Positions 17,380 through 25,663 are shown, counted from the first letter of the stretch. The stretch is 33,054 nt of DNA from Nocardia shimofusensis NBRC 100134 (GCF_001613125.1 NZ_BDBT01000040.1:1-33054); one strand, 5' to 3'. A program made the numbers and translations. The notes: generated by a model from the sequence alone, not told the origin.

Positions 17380-19071
17380 ATGTCACCATTCGCTGCTGTC
17401 GTGGCGAGCATGGATTCTGCGCAGACCGCCGAAACTCTGCCGGGCCGGCTGTCCGACATCGCGACCGCCCACCCCGACGTGCCCGCGACATTCTGGTCGG
17501 TGTCGGAAACCGTGGGATACGCCGAGTTGCATCGCAGGTCTCTCGTCATGGCGGCCGCGTTGGTCCGGCACGGGGTGCGGCGCGGTGAACCGGTGGGCAT
17601 CCTGTGCCCGAACGCCCCGGAGTTCCTGACCGCGCTGTTCGCGGTCACGGCGGCGGGCGGCGCGGCCACTCCCCTGCCGCTACCCGCCGGGGCGCGCCAG
17701 ACGGACGCCTTCCCCCGCAAGCTCGCCGCGATCACCGCGGCCGCCCGGATGCGCACCGTGCTGGTGTCGCATCGGTTCGCCGGGGCAGGCGCCCTGCTCG
17801 GAGCCTGCGCCGACGGGCAGGTCTCGGCCCTCGACACCGCGGCACTGACGGAGACCGACCACCCGGCCGATACCGCACTGCCCCACATCACCGCCGACGA
17901 CCTGGCCGTCGTGCAGTTCACCTCCGGCAGCACCGGCAACCCCAAGGGCGTGCGCCTGACCCACCGCAACGTGCTCGCCGGCCTGGCCGCGATCCGCACC
18001 GGCATCGCGCTCGACCACACCGACCGCGGCGGATTCTGGCTACCGCTGTTCCACGACATGGGCCTGTTCGGCACGCTCTCGGCGATCCTGCGCGGCATCC
18101 CCGCGCACGTGTGGTCGCCGGTGGCCTTCGTCAAGGACCCCGCGCGCTGGCTGGCCGAATTCGCCGCGAGCGGGTCCACGATCACCGCCATGCCGAACTT
18201 CGGCTACGAGGCGCTGCTGGCCGCGGTGCCGCCGGAGCAGGCGGGCGACTACGACCTGCGACGCTGGCGGATCGCGTTCAACGGCTCCGAGCCGATCTCG
18301 CACCAGGTGGTCACCGCCTTCTGCGCGCGGTTCGCGCCTGCCGGGTTCGCTCCGTCGACGATGTTCGGCGTCTACGGGATGGCCGAGGCGACCCTGGCCG
18401 TGGCCTTCCCACCGTTGGGCCGGGGGCCGCGGTTCGAGTGGGTCGACCGGACCCGGCTCGCGGACGACGCGGTGGCACTGCCGATCTCGGCCGACGAGCC
18501 GGGCGCGCGGGCGGTGGCCGGGGTCGGCGCCGCGGTGGCCGGGCTGCGCTTGCGCGTCGTCGATCTCGACGGCCGGGACCTGCCCGACGGCGGCGTCGGC
18601 GAGATCCTCATCCAGGGCCCGTCTGTCACCGACGGCTATCTCGGCGGCGATCCGGCGAGCGCGACCGGCATGTTCGCCGACGGCTGGCTGCGCACCGGGG
18701 ATCTGGGCTACCTGCGCGACGGCGAACTCTTCGTCACCGGCCGGTGCAAGGACATGATCACCGTCCGCGGGGTCAACTACTACGCCCAGGACGTCGAGCA
18801 CGCGGTGCGCGGACTCGATGGCGTCTACCAGGGGCGATGCACCGCCGCGGCGGACCGGGACGGTGCCGACGTCATCGCGCTGATCGCCGAGACCGAACTC
18901 GAGGGCACGGACGCGGAGGCGCTCGCCGAGCGGCTGCGCGGTCGAGTCGCCGCCGAACTCGGACTGGCCGCCGTCGAGGTCCACCTCGTCGCCCCGCGCA
19001 GCATTCCCCGTACCAGCAGCGGCAAGCTGCAGCGCCTGGCCGCCGGGCAACTGCTCGCACGACAGCGCTGA
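17380..19071 (+). CDS. Fatty acyl-AMP ligase (FAAL), plus-strand arm
   Basis: This 563-residue FAAL-type adenylating enzyme has FTSGSTGNPKG (180-190), WLPLFHDMGLFG, MPNFGYEALL, AFNGSEPISHQVV and YGMAEATLAVAFP. The lid Lys is about 549 in PRTSSGKLQR. It would make acyl-AMP from a free fatty acid and load it on an ACP, most simply the ACP encoded four genes on. The start is uncertain: ATG 17380, GTG 17401 and ATG 17410 are in frame, and none has a clear ribosome site. The stop is followed after 34 bases by the diiron desaturase gene. It is the first gene of the plus-strand operon. Its sequence differs markedly from the other FAAL, so a recent duplication is unlikely. Confidence 0.93.
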   Translation: MSPFAAVVASMDSAQTAETLPGRLSDIATAHPDVPATFWSVSETVGYAELHRRSLVMAAALVRHGVRRGEPVGILCPNAPEFLTALFAVTAAGGAATPLPLPAGARQTDAFPRKLAAITAAARMRTVLVSHRFAGAGALLGACADGQVSALDTAALTETDHPADTALPHITADDLAVVQFTSGSTGNPKGVRLTHRNVLAGLAAIRTGIALDHTDRGGFWLPLFHDMGLFGTLSAILRGIPAHVWSPVAFVKDPARWLAEFAASGSTITAMPNFGYEALLAAVPPEQAGDYDLRRWRIAFNGSEPISHQVVTAFCARFAPAGFAPSTMFGVYGMAEATLAVAFPPLGRGPRFEWVDRTRLADDAVALPISADEPGARAVAGVGAAVAGLRLRVVDLDGRDLPDGGVGEILIQGPSVTDGYLGGDPASATGMFADGWLRTGDLGYLRDGELFVTGRCKDMITVRGVNYYAQDVEHAVRGLDGVYQGRCTAAADRDGADVIALIAETELEGTDAEALAERLRGRVAAELGLAAVEVHLVAPRSIPRTSSGKLQRLAAGQLLARQR

Positions 19072-19105
19072 CCCGATCCCCAAGCACCTCAGGAATGGAG
19101 CCACC

Positions 19106-19900
19106 GTGCACAGCTACGACGTCTTCCGCCACTACGAGCGCCTGCATTGGCGGCTGACCGATCTCGAGCTCGACGCCGTGGACACCGCGCTGGTCCGTCC
19201 GGAGTACGTGACCCTGGCCGAGAGCGCGGCGATGGGTGAATCCAATGTCATCGCGGCCGTGCACGGGTTCCTCGACGAGTTCGTCGACGACTACGACTTC
19301 TCCACCTTCGCCGTGGTGTGGGGCTTCCAGGAAGTGCAGCACCACTATGCCTTCCGTGCCTGGCTGGGCGCGGTCGGACACCGCGTCGACGACGAGGCCG
19401 TGCGCGCCATGCGCGCGCCGTACGCACCGGGCACCACCCCCGCGGCCACCCTGGCCACCAACATCATCTCCGAACTGACCGTGAACCACGTCTACCGCGC
19501 GGTCGCCGCCTGGGTGCAGGAGCCGGTGCTGAAAAACCTGCTGCTGAAGGCGAGCAGGGACGAGGCCGGGCACGCGCGCGAGTTCATCCACTACGCCACC
19601 GAGCGGCTGAAGCGACGTCCGGACGAACTGCCCTCGGTGCTGGAGACGCTGTACGTCTACAGCTCCGAAGCCAAGATCAAGCATCCGGTGAGCACCTTCA
19701 AGGCCGGCATCAGCGAGGGTGGTGACCACGCCACGATCGACACCGGCTTCGAGCTGTTCCTCGCGCAGGTGGCCGCCGACGGCGAACTGGATGCGTTGCA
19801 CGACAAGGTCCGTCGCACCTTCGCGGGCATCACCGGACTCGACCTGTCCAGCAACGCGCGGGTTCGCCGCGCCCTCGCCGACGCCCTCGCCCGACCATGA
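19106..19900 (+). CDS. Ferritin-like diiron acyl-ACP desaturase-type enzyme (first copy)
   Basis: The 264-residue, mainly helical protein has diiron ligand motifs of soluble acyl-ACP desaturases: WGFQEVQHH (Glu76, His79), ISELTVNH (Glu123) and SRDEAGHAREF (Glu153, His156), plus an earlier helix Glu at 39 or 45. The first ExxH motif reads QExxH where plant enzymes have EExxH. GTG 19106 has GGAG five bases upstream. The stop overlaps the next start (ATGA). The family removes hydrogens from ACP-bound acyl chains with O2 and ferredoxin. In this operon the ACP at 20427-20684 is the natural partner. Hydroxylation or further dehydrogenation instead of simple desaturation cannot be excluded. Confidence 0.85.
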   Translation: MHSYDVFRHYERLHWRLTDLELDAVDTALVRPEYVTLAESAAMGESNVIAAVHGFLDEFVDDYDFSTFAVVWGFQEVQHHYAFRAWLGAVGHRVDDEAVRAMRAPYAPGTTPAATLATNIISELTVNHVYRAVAAWVQEPVLKNLLLKASRDEAGHAREFIHYATERLKRRPDELPSVLETLYVYSSEAKIKHPVSTFKAGISEGGDHATIDTGFELFLAQVAADGELDALHDKVRRTFAGITGLDLSSNARVRRALADALARP

Positions 19901-20430
19901 CGACCGGCGAACCCGTCGCGGTGCCGTGGTCGGTGATCCCCGACTACCACTGCTTCGGCTGCTCCCCGCACAATGCCGCCGGGCTGCGGCTGACCTTCAC
20001 CCCGCACCCGGACGGGCTGCGCACCGATTTCCGGCTCGGCCGCGCGTTCGAGTCCTACCCCGGCGTCGTGCACGGCGGGCTGGTCGGCGTGATCTGCGAC
20101 GAACTGATGGGCAACCTGATCGTGCTGACCCGGCACCGTCCCGCCTTCACCGTCACCCAGCGCACCCGATTCCTCACGCCGCTGCTGATCGACCGCGACT
20201 ACCACTGCGTCGCCACCCTCGAGCCGACCCCGGCGGGACAGCCGCTGCGGGCCCGCGCCGAGATCCGCGCGGCCGACGGCGCGGTCTGCGCCACCTCCAC
20301 CGCCACCTACCAGCCGTTCGCGCTGGAGGACGCGCGTGACCACCTCACGCTCGGCGACGACGAGGTCGCCGCCCTCTCGCACGCACTCGCGACGCGAGAT
20401 CCCGCTGCCACGAATGGAGTCCGTTCATGA
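19897..20430 (+). CDS. PaaI-type hotdog thioesterase (plus-strand arm)
   Basis: This 177-residue single hotdog-fold protein has an N-terminal YHCFGCSPHNAAGL and the PGVVHGG motif (His59-Gly61), followed by ICDELMGN with candidate catalytic acid Asp68/Glu69. Such enzymes hydrolyse acyl-CoA or acyl-ACP thioesters, or serve as scaffolds. Start and stop overlap both neighbours by four bases (ATGA at each end), so it is translationally tied to the diiron enzyme and the ACP. The likely role is release of the modified acyl chain from the ACP, or removal of wrong chains. The C-terminal ~25 residues extend beyond the usual domain end. Confidence 0.88.
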   Translation: MTTGEPVAVPWSVIPDYHCFGCSPHNAAGLRLTFTPHPDGLRTDFRLGRAFESYPGVVHGGLVGVICDELMGNLIVLTRHRPAFTVTQRTRFLTPLLIDRDYHCVATLEPTPAGQPLRARAEIRAADGAVCATSTATYQPFALEDARDHLTLGDDEVAALSHALATRDPAATNGVRS

Positions 20431-20684
20431 CCGACACCGCCGAAATCCTGCGGACCGTCACCGAGATCGCCCTCGCCGAGACCGGCATCCCCGCCGCCGA
20501 GCTGCGGCCCGAGACCGACCTGCGCGGCATGGCCGGGGTCGACTCGGTGCGCGTGCTGCGCATGGTCGCCAAGATCGAGCGCACCTTCGACATCGAGCTC
20601 GAGGACCAGGACGTGTTCGGGCTGTCCAGCATCGAGGACGTGGTCACCGTGGTCGACCGGGCACTGCGCGAGGCCGCCGCGTGA
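20427..20684 (+). CDS. Free-standing acyl carrier protein (plus-strand arm)
   Basis: The 85-residue protein has the phosphopantetheine site GMAGVDSVRVLRMV, with Ser40 as attachment residue. Its acidic C-terminal half (FDIELEDQDVFGLSSIEDV) is typical of ACPs that recruit partner enzymes by charge. It overlaps the thioesterase stop (ATGA) and the methyltransferase start (GTGA). It is probably loaded by the FAAL at 17380-19071 and carries the chain for the two diiron enzymes and the methyltransferase of this operon. Confidence 0.94.
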   Translation: MTDTAEILRTVTEIALAETGIPAAELRPETDLRGMAGVDSVRVLRMVAKIERTFDIELEDQDVFGLSSIEDVVTVVDRALREAAA

Positions 20685-21514
20685 GCGTCACCGCCGACAC
20701 CAACCAGCACTACGACCTCGACCCGGAGATCTTCGGCGAATTCCTGGATCCGCTGCGCAAATACAGTTCCGCGCTCTACGAGTCACCGGCCGATACCCTC
20801 GAGCAGGCACAGCGGCGCAAACTGCGGTTCGTGGCGCAACGGCTCGGGCTGCGCGGCGGTGAGCAGTTGCTCGACGTCGGCTGCGGCTGGGGATCGCTGA
20901 TCCTGTTCATGGCCGAGGAGTTCGGCTGCCGCGCCACCGGCGTCAGCCCGGCGCCACGCCAGCACGAGTACATCGCCGCGCAGGCCGGTGCACGCGGCGT
21001 CGCCGAGCGGGTCCGCACCGAGGTCGGGCACTTCGAACGGATGGACCTGCCCGCGCGCAGTGTCGACGCGGTCACCCTGCTCGGCTCCATCGTGCACATG
21101 CCCGATCTGGACGCGGTCTTCGGCAAGGCCCGCGCGGTGCTGCGCAGGCGCGGGACGCTGTATGTCTCCGAGAGCTGTTTCCGCAACGCCGCCGCGCGCA
21201 CCGCGTTCGACGGCCGGGCGGGCACCGAGTTCGTGCGCGAGGACATCTTCGGCTGGGGCGAGCTGCGTCCGCTGTCGGAGCTGGTGACCGCCGCCGAGGA
21301 CGCCGGGTTCTCGATCATCGCGGTCGACGACCTCACCGAGCACTACCGCCGCACCATCGACGACTGGATCGCCAACGTGGACGCCGCGGCCGCGCGCATC
21401 GACGCGCACCGGCCCGGCCTGGCCGACCAGCTGCGGCACTACCTGGAGATCGCCAACGCGGGGTGGGGTTACACCACCAAGCATTACGCGCTGACCTGCC
21501 GCAACGCCCGATGA
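20681..21514 (+). CDS. CFA-synthase-like SAM methyltransferase with altered active site (plus-strand arm)
   Basis: The 277-residue protein has the family N-terminus (QHYDLDPEIFGEFLDPLRKYSSALYE, here 9-34) and SAM motif LLDVGCGWGSL (63-73). Its bicarbonate-site equivalents differ from cyclopropane synthases: Cys becomes Ser30 (YSSA), the Glu of FEHF becomes Val138 (GSIVHM), and the His of HTI becomes Ser164 (VSES). The class I fold is intact, so methyl transfer is still plausible, but simple olefin cyclopropanation looks less likely. The GTG start at 20681 overlaps the ACP stop. The next gene follows after 13 bases. It probably acts on an acyl chain bound to this operon's ACP, for example C- or O-methylation. 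Confidence 0.88.
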   Translation: MSVTADTNQHYDLDPEIFGEFLDPLRKYSSALYESPADTLEQAQRRKLRFVAQRLGLRGGEQLLDVGCGWGSLILFMAEEFGCRATGVSPAPRQHEYIAAQAGARGVAERVRTEVGHFERMDLPARSVDAVTLLGSIVHMPDLDAVFGKARAVLRRRGTLYVSESCFRNAAARTAFDGRAGTEFVREDIFGWGELRPLSELVTAAEDAGFSIIAVDDLTEHYRRTIDDWIANVDAAAARIDAHRPGLADQLRHYLEIANAGWGYTTKHYALTCRNAR

Positions 21515-21527
21515 GGAGAGCCGCCCG

Positions 21528-22382
21528 ATGAAGAAGGTGAGCGACATCGAGTCCGCGTTGATCCCTGTCGAGGAGGTGGCGGCGGCGGTCGACGCCTTCC
21601 TGGCCGCCTCGCCCGCCGCCCGCTCCTGGGATGTGGAGACCGCGTTCGACTGGTCGCGCGCCGACGCGGACCGGCTCACCGAGGGCCAGCGTTCGGCGGT
21701 GCGGTTCGTCACCCTGATCGAAGATCACCTGCCGGGCTACTTCGACGTCTACCGCCGGTACTTCCCGGTGGACGACAGCGTCGATCGCGCGAGCTTCGTC
21801 CACAATCGCGAGCTGTACCACTTCACCGTCCGCTGGGCGCTGGAGGAGGACACCCACGCCCGCGCGCTGGCGCGGTACCAGCACGCCTCCGGCATCGCCG
21901 ACCGGGGCGCGCTGCGCACCGAACTGGCCGTGGAGGGCCAGAAGCCGTTCGATCTGCCCTACGACCATCCGGTGCAGTTCTTCGCCTACGCGCTCGTGCA
22001 GGAGAAGGCGACCCAGATGTACTACCAACAGCTGCGTGACGTCGTCGACGATCCGGTGCTGGCCGCGGTGCTCGGACGGCTGGCCCGCGACGAGGCACGC
22101 CATTTCAGCTTCATGGCCGACGTGGTCGGCCGCTACCTCCGGGTGCAGGGCGACGCGGCAACGGAACCGATCCGCGACGTGATCGCCGACTTCCGGATGC
22201 CGCTGGCCGACACCATGCGCGGCTACTGGCGGTGGGCGTTGCAGATCGCCGACGTGGCCTCCTACGACCACACCCAGGCCTACGAACACCTGGTGAAGGT
22301 GCTCGACCGTGCCGTGGACGCCCGCACCGACCGGCTCGACGAGCTGGTGCGGTTCATCACGCAGTGCCGCGCCCTGCCCTGA
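21528..22382 (+). CDS. Ferritin-like diiron acyl-ACP desaturase-type enzyme (second copy)
   Basis: The 284-residue helical protein has all six acyl-ACP-desaturase diiron ligands in order: LIEDHLPGY (Glu65), ALEEDTHA (Glu107, His110), ALVQEKAT (Glu159) and LARDEARHF (Glu189, His192). ATG 21528 is preceded by GAGGAGAG at good spacing. It is closer to classic acyl-ACP desaturases than the other copy (19106-19900) and quite different from it. It would introduce a double bond in an ACP-bound chain. It is the last gene of the plus-strand operon; a strong hairpin follows 9 bases after its stop. Confidence 0.93.
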   Translation: MKKVSDIESALIPVEEVAAAVDAFLAASPAARSWDVETAFDWSRADADRLTEGQRSAVRFVTLIEDHLPGYFDVYRRYFPVDDSVDRASFVHNRELYHFTVRWALEEDTHARALARYQHASGIADRGALRTELAVEGQKPFDLPYDHPVQFFAYALVQEKATQMYYQQLRDVVDDPVLAAVLGRLARDEARHFSFMADVVGRYLRVQGDAATEPIRDVIADFRMPLADTMRGYWRWALQIADVASYDHTQAYEHLVKVLDRAVDARTDRLDELVRFITQCRALP

Positions 22383-22391
22383 GCCCGGCTA

Positions 22392-22437
22392 CGAAAGTGG
22401 CCCCCAGCACGGATTTCCTTGCTGGGGGCCGGTTTCG
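22392..22437. terminator. Bidirectional hairpin terminator between convergent genes
   Basis: GGCCCCCAGCA (22399-22409) pairs perfectly with TGCTGGGGGCC (22420-22430) around a 10-base loop. Beyond a 2x2 mismatch, CGAAA (22392-22396) pairs with TTTCG (22433-22437). It sits between the ends of the plus-strand desaturase and the minus-strand thioesterase and would serve both. Confidence 0.88.
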
Positions 22438-22444
22438 CAGCCCT

Positions 22445-22912
22445 TCATTTCTCCGGCTGCAGCACCATGATCGTGGTGGAGCCGTGGGCGATCAGCTTGC
22501 CCGCGGCGTCGGTGATCCTGGCCTCCGCCGTCGCGGTGCGCCTGCCGACGTGGATGGCGGTCGCCTCACAGGTGAGCCGTGACCCGTCCATCGTCACCGA
22601 CCGGATGAAGTTCACCTTCAGCTCCAGCGTCGTATAGGCCACGCCGTCACCGAGTGTGGTGAACACCGCGCTGCCCATCGCCGTGTCCATCAGGGTCGCG
22701 ATGACCCCGCCGTGCACGGTGAACATGGCGTTGATGGTGGCCGGGTTCGGGTCGAGGTAGTACCGCGTGCGGCCCTCGCTCGCGCTCTCCAACCGGATGC
22801 CCAGCGACGCCCCGACGCCCAGGTTCTCCTGCAGCCCGCGCTCGAAGACGGCGGTCAGTTCATTGACGCGCGCGGCGACCGTGCCCTCGGACCGCGTGTC
22901 GATACTGGTCAT
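22445..22912 (-). CDS. PaaI-type hotdog thioesterase (second, outside the plus-strand operon)
   Basis: The 155-residue hotdog protein has the FTVHGGVIATLMDTAMG motif (64-80), with HGG at 67-69 and Asp76 as the likely catalytic acid of PaaI enzymes. ATG 22912 has AGAGAGGAAG upstream. The longer in-frame form is rejected. It is convergent with the desaturase operon and lies 185 bases after the acyl reductase gene, so it may have its own promoter in that gap. It probably hydrolyses acyl- or phenylacyl-CoA. Membership in the biosynthetic cluster is uncertain. Confidence 0.92.
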   Translation of the reverse strand: MTSIDTRSEGTVAARVNELTAVFERGLQENLGVGASLGIRLESASEGRTRYYLDPNPATINAMFTVHGGVIATLMDTAMGSAVFTTLGDGVAYTTLELKVNFIRSVTMDGSRLTCEATAIHVGRRTATAEARITDAAGKLIAHGSTTIMVLQPEK

Positions 22913-23097
22913 GGCTTCTTCCTCTCTGACGGACGATGCCGCCCCATTCGACCAGCGGCCGGTGAACTTCGCCGGTGCCCGCGGCGTCGCATGCCCGATT
23001 CCTATCGTCCGATCCGACAAGCCTTTTCAGCGTCCTTCGAGCTCGGACAGCCTCGGCACGGACCGCTGGTGGCCGCGGCCGGGGCGCGAGCGGCCGA
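22913..23097 (-). other. 185-bp gap upstream of the PaaI thioesterase gene
   Basis: No gene is seen. The stretch around 23005-23040 is less GC-rich and could hold the thioesterase promoter on the minus strand, but no clear -35/-10 pair was found. Confidence 0.35.
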
Positions 23098-24471
23098 TCA
23101 GGTCGCGGACCGGATCATCCCCTTGGTGCGCATGAGATGCTCGGCGAGGTAGCCGTCGTGCGGGACACCGGGGCGCAGCCAGGTGGTGGGGTTGTCCCCG
23201 ACGTAGAGGTTGGTGACCGACGGCTCGTCCAGCAATTGGCCGATGAGGTCGTCGCGGGTGGTGATCGCGGTGAGCACCAGCGAGTTCCGCAACGGCGCGA
23301 TGCCGTCCTCGGGGCGCCACGGGCCCACCCACACGCACGGGAAGCCGAGTTCGACGCCCAGTTGCGGAGCCGAACTGTCGGCGACCAGGTGCACGGCGGG
23401 GCGCAGGACCGCGCCGCCCGAGGGCAATTCGTCCACGACGGTGTCCGCGCCGAGGATCGGACGCGCGTCACCGGCGACCTCGGCCAGATACGCGGCCGTC
23501 TCGCGGGCGGACTGCACCGGCCGCACGGTGAGAATCGCCTCGGGATGGTCGGCGGGCAGGCTGGGGATGGCGGCCAACGCCTCGGCGACCGCCCGGGCGA
23601 CGGGTTCGGGGTCGCCCTCGACGAGTATCGCGGTGGCGCAGGTGCACGCGGTACCGCCGAGATGGCTGACCGAACCGGCGAGCAGGTCGATCTTCGACCG
23701 CCAGTCGACCTCCCCGGTGAGCAGGATCTTCGACCGCCCCGGTCCCTGGGTCAGCACTCGCGGGTTCGCGGCGTACTTGTCCACCACGTCCTGTCCGCCG
23801 TAGACGATGGCGAAATCGGATTCGGCGATGATCACGTCGGCCGCCGCGTAATCGGTCGGCAGCAGCGTCACGATCTCCGGCGGGAAACCGGATTCCCGCA
23901 GTGCGCTCACCAACCGGAAGGCGGTGTAGGGCTCGCGGGTCGACGGCCGGACCGCCACCTTGTAGCCCAGGGCCAGCGCCTCCGGCCACAGCCCGTGCAC
24001 GGCGGGGGTATTGCCCGCGGCGTGCACCGCGAACAGATCGCCCTTGCGGGTCCAGACCGCCGAGCCGGTCAGGGTCCGCTCGTCGCGCCACGTCGCTACG
24101 GCCCCGCGCGGCATCGCCAGTTCGGCGACGGCGCGCTGCGACCGCAGCACGTCGGCGACCCAGTCGACCGACTGCCGCACCACCGCCAGCGGCACACCGG
24201 AGGCGGTCGAGACGAGCCGGGCGTACCGGTCGGGGTCGAGGCCGCCGACCGTGCCGTGCAGGAACAACTCCGCGGCCTTGTCGAGCGCGGCCAGCCGCTC
24301 CTCGACGGGCAGGACCGCGGCGGCGCGCATCGCGGCGAGGGTGCGTCGCACATACAGTGGCGGCACCTGGGAGATCTCGCCGATCCGCTCTCCTCCGGTC
24401 GATGTCAGCGGAAGGCGTCCGCGGGAGCGGTACGCGCCACCCGGGCCGAGGGCGTCGATCTGGATGTCCAT
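23098..24471 (-). CDS. LuxC-family acyl-CoA/acyl-protein reductase (aldehyde-forming)
   Basis: The 457-residue protein matches the LuxC acyl-CoA reductase family. It has an NAD(P)-binding region with VHAAGNTPAVHG (149-160), KVAVRPSTREP, IVYGGQDVVDKY, and a Cys-containing segment HLGGTACTCATAILVEG where Cys276 or Cys278 is the likely acyl-thioester nucleophile. LuxC reduces an activated fatty acyl group to a fatty aldehyde with NADPH. Its ATG at 24471 shares one base with the stop of the LuxE-like gene (TGATG), so the two are made together and probably form a complex. The aldehyde could be an intermediate or the reduced terminus of the cluster product. Confidence 0.9.
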   Translation of the reverse strand: MDIQIDALGPGGAYRSRGRLPLTSTGGERIGEISQVPPLYVRRTLAAMRAAAVLPVEERLAALDKAAELFLHGTVGGLDPDRYARLVSTASGVPLAVVRQSVDWVADVLRSQRAVAELAMPRGAVATWRDERTLTGSAVWTRKGDLFAVHAAGNTPAVHGLWPEALALGYKVAVRPSTREPYTAFRLVSALRESGFPPEIVTLLPTDYAAADVIIAESDFAIVYGGQDVVDKYAANPRVLTQGPGRSKILLTGEVDWRSKIDLLAGSVSHLGGTACTCATAILVEGDPEPVARAVAEALAAIPSLPADHPEAILTVRPVQSARETAAYLAEVAGDARPILGADTVVDELPSGGAVLRPAVHLVADSSAPQLGVELGFPCVWVGPWRPEDGIAPLRNSLVLTAITTRDDLIGQLLDEPSVTNLYVGDNPTTWLRPGVPHDGYLAEHLMRTKGMIRSAT

Positions 24472-25553
24472 CAGTACACGCCTTCGATCACGGCGCGATC
24501 GCCGAAGGTGGCGACCGGCCCCACGTCGGCGACGGCGCAGCCGAGCGCACCGGGCAACGCCCGCACCTTGGTCGCCATATCGCGCTCCGGATTGTTGGGC
24601 AGCAACGCGTATTTGGTGAGGTGGTTCATCACCACCTGACCGCGTTCGCCGAATTCCACGTCCGTGTCGGTGCCGGGACGCACGACCCGGAACACGATGT
24701 ACGGGCTCGGCGCGTCGAAGACCGGCAGCCCGTCGGGGTGCTCCTCGGGCCGTTCCCGCGACATTCCCAGGATCGTCGTGCTGCCGTAGAGACCTTTCAC
24801 CGGAATGCCGGGAAAGATCTCCTGCCGGAAGATGTCGCGCGAATCCGCGTCCATGTGCGCGCCGCTCCAGCAGATGAAACGCACCTGCGCGCGCACCGCC
24901 TCGACCAGTTCGGGCCGCCGCGCCAAGCGCTCGAGCAGGGGCGGGGTGGTGATCAGAATGCCGACCGACTGGGTGGTCAGAATGTGCGCGGCCTGATCGA
25001 TGAGGTGTTCGGCGTAGCGATCGGCTTGTTCGGTGTCCCCACGGGCGATCAGAGATTTGATCCAGCGCGGATCGAGGTCCACGGTGAATTTCACGCCGTG
25101 GTGGCGGCGCGCCCGCCTGGCCGCGAATTCGCCGAACATGTGCGGGCCGCTCGGCGCGATCGCGAGCGTGTTCAGTGTGCCGAGTTCCGCGTAATGGAAT
25201 TCGTCCCAGCCGAGCGCGAATTCCATCCACCGATCGAACATCACGAAGCGCTTCGGCAGACCGGTCGTGCCGCCGCTTTCGAAGATTCCGGCGATCACCC
25301 GATCCGCGCCGTCGAGCCCGCGCGGAATCAGATCCTCGATAGCGACATCGCGGAATTCGTCGATCACATTCGGGAATCGGCGCAGGTCGTCGAAGGTGCG
25401 GACGTCGGCGATCGGGTCGAAACCCAGGGTGCTCGCCCGGCGCAGCCAGTACGGGCTACCGGTCTCCGGCCGGAAATGCCACCTCATCAGTTCCCGAACG
25501 TATTCGTCGGGATCGACCGGGACCGTGGAGATATCGAGTACGGCAGAACACAT
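24471..25553 (-). CDS. LuxE-family acyl-protein synthetase (fatty acid adenylating partner of LuxC)
   Basis: This 360-residue protein of the LuxE acyl-protein synthetase family has an adenylate-binding stretch IFESGGTTGLPKRFVMFDR (90-108), a CWSGAHMD segment, and KGLYGSTTILGM followed by VVMNHLTKYALLPNN in the C-terminal half. LuxE activates a fatty acid as acyl-AMP and passes the acyl group to LuxC. ATG 25553 has a strong GGAGGG ribosome site. It lies 110 bases after the MFS gene and is coupled to the LuxC-like gene. No luciferase subunits (LuxAB) or LuxD adjoin it, so bioluminescence is not suggested. A biosynthetic aldehyde supply is more likely. Confidence 0.9.
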   Translation of the reverse strand: MCSAVLDISTVPVDPDEYVRELMRWHFRPETGSPYWLRRASTLGFDPIADVRTFDDLRRFPNVIDEFRDVAIEDLIPRGLDGADRVIAGIFESGGTTGLPKRFVMFDRWMEFALGWDEFHYAELGTLNTLAIAPSGPHMFGEFAARRARRHHGVKFTVDLDPRWIKSLIARGDTEQADRYAEHLIDQAAHILTTQSVGILITTPPLLERLARRPELVEAVRAQVRFICWSGAHMDADSRDIFRQEIFPGIPVKGLYGSTTILGMSRERPEEHPDGLPVFDAPSPYIVFRVVRPGTDTDVEFGERGQVVMNHLTKYALLPNNPERDMATKVRALPGALGCAVADVGPVATFGDRAVIEGVY

Positions 25554-25663
25554 ATTGCCCTCCAGCTGCGGGTATGCCACGCCAACTATCGCGTGAGCGC
25601 CGCGGGGCAGAACCCGTATGCCGCAACCTCGATGACACGATCGCCTGCTGCCGGTCCGCCCGA

